A stretch of DNA of 10,837 nt from an uncultured Bacilli bacterium (GTDB lineage: Bacteria; Bacillota_I; Bacilli_A; RFN20; CAG-631): the NCBI GenBank assembly GCA_934202505.1, contig CAKPXW010000054.1, forward strand, positions 1-10,837. The letters run 5' to 3'. Each line of letters begins with the position of its first letter. The first letter of the stretch is position 1. Of the stretch, positions 1-6,286 are shown piece after piece. The translations under genes were made by a program, and so were the position numbers. The notes under the pieces are model-generated. The model made no database searches, was not told the origin of the DNA, and saw nothing but the letters and a program-made list of their open reading frames with translations.

Positions 1-261
1 AAATCATTTATGTGTAATTGTATTTATTTTCGTTCCTTTTTCACAATTATTATTAGGACTTAACCTATCTACATTACGCCACACATTATACCGATAGATA
101 AATATAATGATGACGGATCTTATCCGATTATTGGACTAGGCAGCACAAGCTGCAAAAGATCTATTATAATTTGTATTGTTATTTATTTTTTTGTGGTTAT
201 TAGGTAACCATTCCACATGCTCTCAATACCAAATCTAGCCAATCGAAACCAAAACATCCCC
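1..261 (-). ncRNA. ssrA: Transfer-messenger RNA (tmRNA), 3' part beyond the left edge
   Basis: tmRNA rescues stalled ribosomes by trans-translation, adding a degradation tag to the unfinished protein. On the minus strand the mature 5' end reads GGGGATGTTTTGGTTTCGAT from 261 downward, which is the conserved tmRNA start: the acceptor-stem strand followed by the D-loop-like GGTTTCGA. A conserved GCATG lies nearby. Next comes a pk1-type hairpin (TGGTTA/TAACCA, plus-strand 194-210), an A-rich stretch, and a tag frame ending in TAG at 138-136. The tag's Ala codons themselves form a stem (GCAGC-ttgt-GCTGC, 140-153). Further hairpins follow (114-126; TAATTGT/ACAATTA at 15-49), as expected for the pseudoknot chain. 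The 3' half of the tRNA-like domain is off the left edge; about 100 or more nucleotides should be missing if the RNA has the usual length. The 5' half match is strong; the rest is inferred from layout. Confidence 0.88.
136..180 (-). other. tmRNA tag-peptide reading frame
   Basis: Read on the minus strand, the frame 180-139 plus stop 138-136 encodes Asn-Asn-Thr-Asn-Tyr-Asn-Arg-Ser-Phe-Ala-Ala-Cys-Ala-Ala-stop. A tag rich in Asn with a terminal Ala-Ala fits proteolysis tags of low-GC bacteria. The first codon is uncertain. By spacing from the pk1 hairpin (about 12 nt, as in E. coli tmRNA) the resume codon would be AAC at 180-178. The frame stays open four more codons upstream (Lys-Lys-Ile-Asn). 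No Ala or Gly codon is present at the expected place. The Cys third from the end is unlike the common Leu-Ala-Ala ending. Confidence 0.7.
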
Positions 262-283
262 ATTTGCACATTTGTGCTTGCAT

Positions 284-312
284 ATATTAACATATTTTGA
301 TATAAATATCAA
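284..312 (-). promoter_or_regulatory. ssrA promoter
   Basis: On the minus strand TTGATA (312-307, five of six matches to the -35 consensus) is followed by a 17-nt spacer and TAATAT (289-284), preceded by TG one base upstream (292-291), which makes an extended -10. Transcription would start near 277, leaving a leader of roughly 15 nt before the mature tmRNA 5' end at 261. That is consistent with RNase P processing of a precursor. A small inverted repeat (GCACA-tt-TGTGC, 266-277) lies in this leader. Confidence 0.65.
297..312. repeat. Palindrome in the ssrA/glnS divergent region
   Basis: TTGATAT-aa-ATATCAA is a perfect 7-bp inverted repeat with a 2-bp centre. Its left-facing half is the -35 hexamer of the ssrA promoter. 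On the plus strand the matching TTGATA has no -10 at the right distance, so the symmetry is not explained by two back-to-back promoters. It could be an operator or simple AT-rich chance. Confidence 0.35.
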
Positions 313-329
313 CTTTAATGACAAAATGC

Positions 330-358
330 TTTTTATTTTGCCAAAAATAGTATATCAT
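330..358 (+). promoter_or_regulatory. Possible glnS promoter
   Basis: TATCAT at 353-358 matches the -10 consensus at five of six positions and sits just ahead of the glnS ribosome-binding site. The hexamer 17 nt upstream (TTTTTA, 330-335) is a weak -35. No better pair is seen in the 120 bp between ssrA and glnS. No T-box leader or specifier hairpin is visible, and the leader is too short for one. Confidence 0.3.
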
Positions 359-381
359 ATTAAAAGTAAGGAGTTGAGAAT

Positions 382-2043
382 ATGGAAGAAATTAACAACT
401 TTATAAAAACTATTATGGAAAAAGATTTAAAGGAAGGTCGTTGCAAGCAAATAGTAACTCGTTTTCCGCCAGAACCAAATGCATATTTACATATTGGACA
501 TGCTAGAGCTATTATCAATGACTTTGAACTTGCAAAATGTTTTAATGGTAAAACAAACCTTCGTTTTGATGATACAAACCCTGTTAATGAGGGAAGTGAA
601 TATGTTGATGCTATTATTGAAGATTTAAAATGGTTAGGTTATACTCCAGATAATATTTTCTTTGGTAGTGATTATTTTGATAAAACATATGATAAGGCAA
701 TCCTATTAATAAAAAAAGGACTTGCCTATGTAGATGATTTGTCACAAGAAGAAATGACAAAATATCGTGGAACTTTAACTGAACCAGGTGTCAATTCACC
801 TTGTAGAAATAGATCCATTGAAGAAAATCTTGATTTATTTGAAAGAATGAAAAATGGGGAATTTAAAGATGGAGAAAAAACATTAAGAGCCAAAATAGAT
901 ATGGCCTCTCCTAATATTAATATGCGTGATCCTGTAATGTATAGAATCATTCATATTGCTCATCATCGTCAAGGTACAAAATGGTGTATTTATCCAATGT
1001 ATGATTTTGCTCACCCACTTCAAGATGCTTTTGAAGGAGTAACTCATTCTTTATGTTCAATTGAATATGATAATCATCGTGTCCTTTATGATTGGTTTGT
1101 AGAAAAATGTGAAATGGAACATATTCCACATCAATATGAATGGGGAAGACTTAATATTACAAACACTGTAATGTCTAAAAGATATCTTCGTCAATTAGTT
1201 GAAGGTGGATATGTTACTGGCTATGATGATCCTAGAATGCCAACTCTTGTTGGATTAAAAAGAAGAGGATTTACCCCTGAAGCCATAAAAGAATTTATAT
1301 TATATACTGGACTTTCTAGAATTAATTCTACAACAGATGCAGAAAACCTTGATCATTTCTTAAGAGAAAATCAAAAAATGATTGCTACACGTCCTATGGC
1401 TGTAATCAACCCTCTACTTGTCATTATTGATAACTATGAAGAAGGAAAAATTGAATATTTAAAAGCTTTTAATAATATGGAAAATGAAGCACTTGGTAGT
1501 CATGAAATTCCATTTAGTAAGTATTTATATATTGAAAAAGAAGATTTTATAGAAGAAAAGCCTAACAAAAAATGGAAACGTCTTGCTAAAGATGTAGAAG
1601 TTCGTTTGATGAATGCTTATTTTATCAAATGTGAAGCTATCGAAAAAAATGATAAAGGTGAAATTATTGCTATTCATTGTACATATGATCCTGCTACAAA
1701 ATCTGGAAGTGGTTTTGAAGGTAGAAAACCAAATGGTACTATTCATTTTGTAGAAGCTTCAACAGCTTTAAAAGCTACATTCAATTTATTTGAACCATTA
1801 ATATTTGATGCTACAGAAGAAACAAAAGATTTATCATTCATTGAAAGATTAAATAAAAACTCATGGAATGTTTATCATGGCTTTGTTGAACCATTTGTAA
1901 AAAATAGTCCTGTTGGCACTCATTATCAATTTGTAAGAAATGGTTATTTCTGCACTGATAAACTATCTAGTGATAAAGAATTAATTTTTAATAGAACTTG
2001 TGGATTAAAATCTACATTTAATCCTAATAATACGCAAAAGTAA
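382..2043 (+). CDS. glnS: Glutaminyl-tRNA synthetase
   Basis: Class I aminoacyl-tRNA synthetase that charges tRNA-Gln with glutamine in the cytoplasm. The 553 residues match the usual bacterial length (about 554 in E. coli). The catalytic domain begins with TRFPPEPNAYLHIGHA (residues 26-41, containing the HIGH signature). The second ATP-binding signature is VMSKR (263-267). RRGFTPEAIKEF follows the catalytic core, and the C-terminal half is the beta-barrel anticodon-binding region typical of GlnRS, ending with the family hallmark pattern GYFC...FNRTCGLKSTF. These C-terminal features distinguish it from GluRS of bacteria. AAGGAG at 368-373 lies 8 nt before the ATG. The gene stands alone, divergent from ssrA and followed directly by a terminator. 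Most Bacilli lack GlnRS and use GluRS plus GatCAB, so the gene is a lineage marker and probably has an ancient transfer history (knowledge of the family; not testable here). Confidence 0.96.
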   Translation: MEEINNFIKTIMEKDLKEGRCKQIVTRFPPEPNAYLHIGHARAIINDFELAKCFNGKTNLRFDDTNPVNEGSEYVDAIIEDLKWLGYTPDNIFFGSDYFDKTYDKAILLIKKGLAYVDDLSQEEMTKYRGTLTEPGVNSPCRNRSIEENLDLFERMKNGEFKDGEKTLRAKIDMASPNINMRDPVMYRIIHIAHHRQGTKWCIYPMYDFAHPLQDAFEGVTHSLCSIEYDNHRVLYDWFVEKCEMEHIPHQYEWGRLNITNTVMSKRYLRQLVEGGYVTGYDDPRMPTLVGLKRRGFTPEAIKEFILYTGLSRINSTTDAENLDHFLRENQKMIATRPMAVINPLLVIIDNYEEGKIEYLKAFNNMENEALGSHEIPFSKYLYIEKEDFIEEKPNKKWKRLAKDVEVRLMNAYFIKCEAIEKNDKGEIIAIHCTYDPATKSGSGFEGRKPNGTIHFVEASTALKATFNLFEPLIFDATEETKDLSFIERLNKNSWNVYHGFVEPFVKNSPVGTHYQFVRNGYFCTDKLSSDKELIFNRTCGLKSTFNPNNTQK

Positions 2044-2051
2044 AATTTTTT

Positions 2052-2083
2052 AAAAAGTTTATAGTCTTCTATAAGCTTTTTTT
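2052..2083 (+). terminator. Rho-independent terminator of glnS
   Basis: A 13-bp stem (AAAAAGTTTATAG, 2052-2064, with CTATAAGCTTTTT, 2069-2081; one G-T wobble) closes a TCTT loop and runs into a T tract ending at 2083. It starts eight bases after the glnS stop codon. Confidence 0.85.
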
Positions 2084-2087
2084 GTAT

Positions 2088-2123
2088 AATAAAACACCAT
2101 TTTGCTATTAATGGTGTTTTATT
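2088..2123. terminator. Second hairpin, probable bidirectional terminator
   Basis: A perfect 14-bp stem (2088-2101 with 2110-2123) has GGTG/CACC inside A/T flanks and an 8-nt loop. The A tract on one side and T tract on the other make it a terminator in both directions. It lies 7 bp after the stop of the minus-strand lipoprotein gene and 4 bp after the glnS terminator, so it most likely ends the lipoprotein operon and backs up glnS. Confidence 0.8.
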
Positions 2124-2130
2124 TACATTA

Positions 2131-4842
2131 TTATAAAATTGTAAAGCTAACTAAATTATTATTATCTTTTACTAAAAGCATATAGTTAGCATTAGCATTT
2201 CCTTGGTATATTTCACTATATTCATTTCCAGTTATTTGTTTACTTGATAATTCACTATCAATTTGACAAATAGATAAATTATTAAGTTTAATTGTATGGT
2301 TAGCTTTTATTAAATCAATATTTAATGTTACTTCAGGAGTTCCAGACATATAAGGATCATCTACAATATTTTTAATTGGAGAGAATGTCTTACAAACAAC
2401 TTGACCATCTTTAAATTCTATTGATTTCATATAGCCCTCACCATTACAAAGATATCCATTAATAAGATGGGAAATAGAATATTTATCTTTTTCTACAAAT
2501 TGATAACAGTTTAATATTTCATAAACTACTCTATCACCAAATGTTTGTTTTACATATTGGCTTCCATCAGTATGACCAGAAAAAGCAAATTTTACATTTT
2601 CATTTTTAGCTAATATTTCATCAAACATTATATCAGCTTTTACTGTTAAGTCATGTTTTCCATTTTCATCAAGATAAGCATGAGTGGCAACAATTGCATT
2701 ACGATTTGGATATTTTGCTAGAACATCATTTGCCCAATTAACAACATCTTCATAAGCAACAAGGCCATAACCTAAATATAAAATAATAAAATCATAATCA
2801 CCTATAGTTACTAAATCATAGTGATTTTCATTATCATTGAAAGTGCCACCATAGAAATCTTTTCCATTGAAACGTGATGCAGAAAAATATTGACGATAGA
2901 AACTATAATCCAAATCATAAATGTCAGTTCCAACATCATGATTACCTGCACATACTCCATATGGAACATTATTGTTATCTAAGATATCATAAGATAATGT
3001 TGCTCTTGCCCATTCATCAGCAGCCACTTCTGGATCTGATGGATTTTGGTCAACAATATCCCCTGTGTGAACAAAGTAAGCTGCATTTCCACTTGTATAT
3101 TCTGAAGAAACATAGTTCATGATTTGATTATAGTAGTCATTAATGTCTGTAAATGCCACTTTTGGAAGGTATTGAGTATCTGAAGCCCATAGTAACTTAT
3201 TACTTCCATTATTAACATATTTAATTTCTGCTTTAAGTTTTACTTTATTTACATTATTTATATAAGAAGATACTTCAAGAGTTGAATTAATAGGCTTATT
3301 TGAATAATTTGTACCTATTTCTTCATATTTTCCTAATACTTCGTTATAAGCTGATAATATTATTTTGTCTTGGCTATTACTACTTTCACCAGTATAAGAA
3401 ATATATAAAGGTTTTGTCTTATCTTGAACATCAACTTCAAAAGTTTGTATAGGATTATCAGTATTAAACTTTTCAATTTGGTCTACTTTAGAACTACTTG
3501 TATAATTTAAAGTATTAACTTTGTTAATAGACATTTCCATAGAAGTTGAATTATGATTATTTATATCAAATTCAATGTTATCTTTGTTTTTAATTCCATT
3601 TACTTCTAAATAAGTTCCTATTGCAGAAACTTCAAATTCTTTGGCTTGGTAAATATAATTATTTGCCTTATCTTTACAATAGAAAGATAAAGAATGTTTG
3701 CCAAGTTCAAATTCATTAAGCGAAATATCATTTTCTTCAATTACATTACCATCTAATAGCACTTTAGAATCTATAATATTTGTGGTATTGTCTTCCATTT
3801 CATAATGGATTTTATAATTTTTATCTAAGATAGAATTTTCTACTATATTGCATTTTACTTGTGGCAAATCATTATCGAAAACTACTTCTCTACTTAAGAC
3901 TTTCACATCGTCATCATAAACATCAATTGTATGTTTGCCATTATCATATTTAGTTGTATCAATTGAGTAAGAATTTATGGCATTAGGTAAATCATAATTA
4001 AAATAAAAATCAATTTTTTGGGCTATATTTAATCTTTCATTAGGGTTCCCATCATAAGCAGTAGCCCCTCCCCAACCATCGCCTACCCAATAAAGAGTAT
4101 CTTTATCAGGAACGCTTTCGTATTTATTATAAGTGTTTCTTGTACCATTTACCCATTTATATTCGACCATTTTATGAACATATATTTTTTCAAGAGTATT
4201 TGATTCAACATACATTTTTCCAATTTTATAATCATCACAATTTGCTTTATTAGGGCCTGTATAATCATATTCAGCTGCACCCCAATATCCACCAATTGTT
4301 ACGGTTATAACATTTTCTCCAATTAATAAATCATTTTCAATAACATTTAAATTAATTCCTTTACTACCATCACTTGGAATTTTACCAAGTTTAACACCAT
4401 TTAAATAAATATAGTCAGCTGCTCTATTAGCATTATCAGAGTTACAATTAAATGTTTCATAATATAATTTTAAATTCCAGTTAGTATCTTCTAAAGGAGC
4501 TACTGATTTATCATCTATCTTTAAATTTAAAGAAGCATCTTCTTTTTCACTTGTAACACTAAAATCAAGATTTTTAGAAAAAGCATCATCTTTATTTAAA
4601 CCATAATAATAATGTGGATTATCTACAAATTCTTCTTCACTTGATGAAATACTATTATCATTGCTTGTTATAGAACTTGATGAACTTTCTTCTACATTAG
4701 AAATACTTTCACTATTAGTTGTCGATTCTGATGGTTCTACATTGGAAGAAGATTCGTTTTGGCTAGTTTTATTATTTCCACAAGAAGTTAAAATTAATGG
4801 TATTGTACATAATAAAAGTTTTAGCAAATTACTATTTTTCAT
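2131..4842 (-). CDS. Secreted lipoprotein with calcineurin-like metallophosphoesterase domain
   Basis: A 903-residue surface lipoprotein. The signal peptide is a Lys/hydrophobic stretch ending in lipobox LTSC (Cys21 is the lipidation site). A Ser/Asn/Glu-rich linker follows to about residue 72. Residues 85-185 look like a galactose-binding-type beta-sandwich (YLNGVKLG... LLIGENVITVTIG); 285-330 and 331-406 look like bacterial Ig-like modules (DNGKHTIDVY; ELGKHSLSFYCKDKANN). Another beta-rich segment follows, then the phosphoesterase at about 548-830. Its metal-site motifs are all present: SDTQY (D555), GDIVD (594-598), GNHD (633-636), THAY (H721) and GHTD (756-759). The first motif has Gln where classical members have His. 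The substrate is unknown: phosphate mono- or diester is all the fold allows one to say. Its start lies inside the last codons of the upstream oxidoreductase, whose sequence supplies the GGAGGG ribosome site, so translation is probably coupled. Domain order is clear; the non-catalytic domain names are inference. Confidence 0.88.
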   Translation of the reverse strand: MKNSNLLKLLLCTIPLILTSCGNNKTSQNESSSNVEPSESTTNSESISNVEESSSSSITSNDNSISSSEEEFVDNPHYYYGLNKDDAFSKNLDFSVTSEKEDASLNLKIDDKSVAPLEDTNWNLKLYYETFNCNSDNANRAADYIYLNGVKLGKIPSDGSKGINLNVIENDLLIGENVITVTIGGYWGAAEYDYTGPNKANCDDYKIGKMYVESNTLEKIYVHKMVEYKWVNGTRNTYNKYESVPDKDTLYWVGDGWGGATAYDGNPNERLNIAQKIDFYFNYDLPNAINSYSIDTTKYDNGKHTIDVYDDDVKVLSREVVFDNDLPQVKCNIVENSILDKNYKIHYEMEDNTTNIIDSKVLLDGNVIEENDISLNEFELGKHSLSFYCKDKANNYIYQAKEFEVSAIGTYLEVNGIKNKDNIEFDINNHNSTSMEMSINKVNTLNYTSSSKVDQIEKFNTDNPIQTFEVDVQDKTKPLYISYTGESSNSQDKIILSAYNEVLGKYEEIGTNYSNKPINSTLEVSSYINNVNKVKLKAEIKYVNNGSNKLLWASDTQYLPKVAFTDINDYYNQIMNYVSSEYTSGNAAYFVHTGDIVDQNPSDPEVAADEWARATLSYDILDNNNVPYGVCAGNHDVGTDIYDLDYSFYRQYFSASRFNGKDFYGGTFNDNENHYDLVTIGDYDFIILYLGYGLVAYEDVVNWANDVLAKYPNRNAIVATHAYLDENGKHDLTVKADIMFDEILAKNENVKFAFSGHTDGSQYVKQTFGDRVVYEILNCYQFVEKDKYSISHLINGYLCNGEGYMKSIEFKDGQVVCKTFSPIKNIVDDPYMSGTPEVTLNIDLIKANHTIKLNNLSICQIDSELSSKQITGNEYSEIYQGNANANYMLLVKDNNNLVSFTIL

Positions 4843-6091
4843 TTGAACCCTCCATATTAAGTTTTATAACTTTTCCATTATGTAAACGAGAATCTTCAGC
4901 AGCATAACATAATATATGAGAGACAACTGATTCTTCTAAAGTAGTTAAGGTAAAAGTCTTTTCTCCAGTTTTTAAATAATGAATTAATTCTTTCATCATT
5001 ATTCTATCTCCTCCACCATGTCCTACAAAGTCATCGGTCATTTTAGAAATATCAATAACTCTTTCTTTATTGTCTAAGAAGTCAAAAACCGTAAATTTCT
5101 TTTCTTCAAAATTTCCTTCAATTTGTCCTTTTGTTCCCATTACTTTGATATCTCTATAGCAATACCTTGTGAAAGCATTCATTGTATGTGATGCTGTTGC
5201 TTTATCTTCGAATTCGACATTTAAAATTTGATGGTCTACAACATTATTATCACATTTGAAAACACATCTACCATATTGACCATGACGAATATAATTATCG
5301 ATTTGCTCATCTGTTGGATTTTCAACACCTAGCATAGGAACAAGCCAAGCTCTATTATTCAAATAGAATTTGTAAGCATTCCAAGCACAATTTTCTTTTA
5401 ATTTACAATCATAGCAATATTGTGCTGAATCTTTTGGGGCATTTTCTTTTTTAAGATATGACAAATTACCAAATGATGTAATATATTTAGGAGTTTTATT
5501 CATTAACCAATATATTAAATCTAAATCGTGTGAACATTTAGCAAGTATCATTGGTGTTGTTTCTTTACTATTACGCCAATTCCCTCTTACAAAGCTATGA
5601 GCTTGATGCCAATAAGCTACATTTTCTGTAGTATTAATATTGATAATATCACCAATTTCTCCACTATCAATAATCTTTTTAATTTCACGATAAAATAGAG
5701 TATATCTTAATACATAAGAAACAATAACTTTTAAGTTCTTTTCTTTAGCTATTCTATTTAAAGTTAAAACTTGCTCTAAAGTTTGAGCAATTGGTTTTTC
5801 AAGTGAAACATTATAGTTATGATTTAGACAATCTAAAGTATTTTGGTAGTGATATTGATCCATTGATGCCACTATAACTAAATCAAGGTCTAAATTGGCA
5901 GCAAAGAAATCTTCTGTGCTACTATAAAAATATTGAACATTCATGTCTTTTTTTAATTCTTCTTGGAAATTTTCAATTCGAAAATCACAAACTGCAATTA
6001 ATTCTACTTCATCTAACATATCTTTTAAAAATGAAGTATATAATCTACCTCTATTTCCATATCCTATAATTCCGATTTTTATTTTTTTCAT
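4832..6091 (-). CDS. Gfo/Idh/MocA-family NAD(P)-dependent oxidoreductase
   Basis: Probable cytoplasmic dehydrogenase of sugars, inositols or related alcohols, 419 residues. The N-terminal Rossmann fold has the nucleotide-binding loop GYGNRG (residues 10-15); the family catalytic-lysine motif is EKP (98-100). The second domain carries CSHDLDLIYWL (186-196), where His188 and Asp191 fall at the usual substrate-side positions. An insertion with Cys226, Cys229, Cys235, and then Cys276 and Cys280 (GRCVFKC), followed by VVDHQ, marks the subfamily with a likely structural metal site. The substrate cannot be told from sequence. It is the first gene of a two-gene unit and overlaps the lipoprotein gene by 11 bp. 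The start ATG has AAGGA upstream (plus-strand 6103-6107) at a rather long 11-nt spacing; no better start is seen and the Rossmann strand begins at residue 4, so the start is sound. Confidence 0.92.
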   Translation of the reverse strand: MKKIKIGIIGYGNRGRLYTSFLKDMLDEVELIAVCDFRIENFQEELKKDMNVQYFYSSTEDFFAANLDLDLVIVASMDQYHYQNTLDCLNHNYNVSLEKPIAQTLEQVLTLNRIAKEKNLKVIVSYVLRYTLFYREIKKIIDSGEIGDIININTTENVAYWHQAHSFVRGNWRNSKETTPMILAKCSHDLDLIYWLMNKTPKYITSFGNLSYLKKENAPKDSAQYCYDCKLKENCAWNAYKFYLNNRAWLVPMLGVENPTDEQIDNYIRHGQYGRCVFKCDNNVVDHQILNVEFEDKATASHTMNAFTRYCYRDIKVMGTKGQIEGNFEEKKFTVFDFLDNKERVIDISKMTDDFVGHGGGDRIMMKELIHYLKTGEKTFTLTTLEESVVSHILCYAAEDSRLHNGKVIKLNMEGSNEK

Positions 6092-6116
6092 TTATAATAC
6101 CATCCTTATCAATAAT

Positions 6117-6125
6117 AGAATAACA
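6117..6125 (-). promoter_or_regulatory. Extended -10 promoter of the oxidoreductase-lipoprotein operon
   Basis: On the minus strand TG-T-TATTCT (6125-6117) is an extended -10 element about 25 bp before the start codon. The -35 hexamer 17 nt upstream is poor (TATCAA), as is common for extended -10 promoters. An imperfect palindrome lies just upstream. Confidence 0.45.
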
Positions 6126-6138
6126 CATTTTTATATCT

Positions 6139-6152
6139 ATTGATATACCAAT
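6139..6152. promoter_or_regulatory. Imperfect palindrome, possible operator
   Basis: ATTGATATACCAAT matches its own reverse complement at 12 of 14 positions. It covers the -35 region of the minus-strand promoter and is about 100 bp upstream of the divergent plus-strand promoter, the position expected of a regulator site. The evidence is symmetry and place only. Confidence 0.3.
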
Positions 6153-6250
6153 AAATAAAACAACAATTTAAGGCACTTTTTTATCAAATAAAAAAGGGCA
6201 ATATTTTTCTTATAATTCATTAATAAGTTATTTCTATATTTTTTTGTTTT

Positions 6251-6259
6251 TGCTATAGT
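6251..6259 (+). promoter_or_regulatory. Extended -10 promoter of the 566-residue protein gene
   Basis: TG-C-TATAGT (five of six consensus matches plus the TG extension) gives a start near 6266. The -35 hexamer 17 nt upstream is weak (TTTCTA, 3 of 6). GGAGG follows at 6270-6274, so the 5' leader would be very short, about 20 nt. Confidence 0.5.
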
Positions 6260-6286
6260 AGTATTTAACGGAGGTCATATAATAAT

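Noticed and set aside
1..261. A possible small protein gene or empty spacer at the left end
   Set aside because: No credible start and SD are present on either strand, and the minus strand carries the conserved tmRNA 5' end, pk1 hairpin and tag frame.
320..326. A plus-strand promoter using TTGATA at 297-302 as -35 for glnS
   Set aside because: The sequence 17-18 nt downstream (GACAAAA) bears no likeness to a -10 element.
321..343. Inverted repeat CAAAA...TTTTG before glnS as a T-box or attenuator
   Set aside because: It has only five weak pairs around a long loop, with no specifier loop, T-box sequence or terminator; the leader is too short.
2874..3122. Open frame of 82 codons on the plus strand within the lipoprotein gene
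   Set aside because: It lies antisense to the conserved phosphoesterase motifs, has no SD, and its His/Tyr/Leu-rich translation is what the complement of this coding sequence gives.
4661..4846. Open frame on the plus strand opposite the lipoprotein signal peptide
   Set aside because: It is the complement of the Ser-rich linker and signal peptide; its Leu/Ser/Glu bias reflects that low-complexity sequence.
6210..6228. CTTAT...ATAAG inverted repeat in the divergent spacer as a terminator or operator
   Set aside because: It has five A/T-rich pairs then mismatches, which is expected by chance in such AT-rich DNA.
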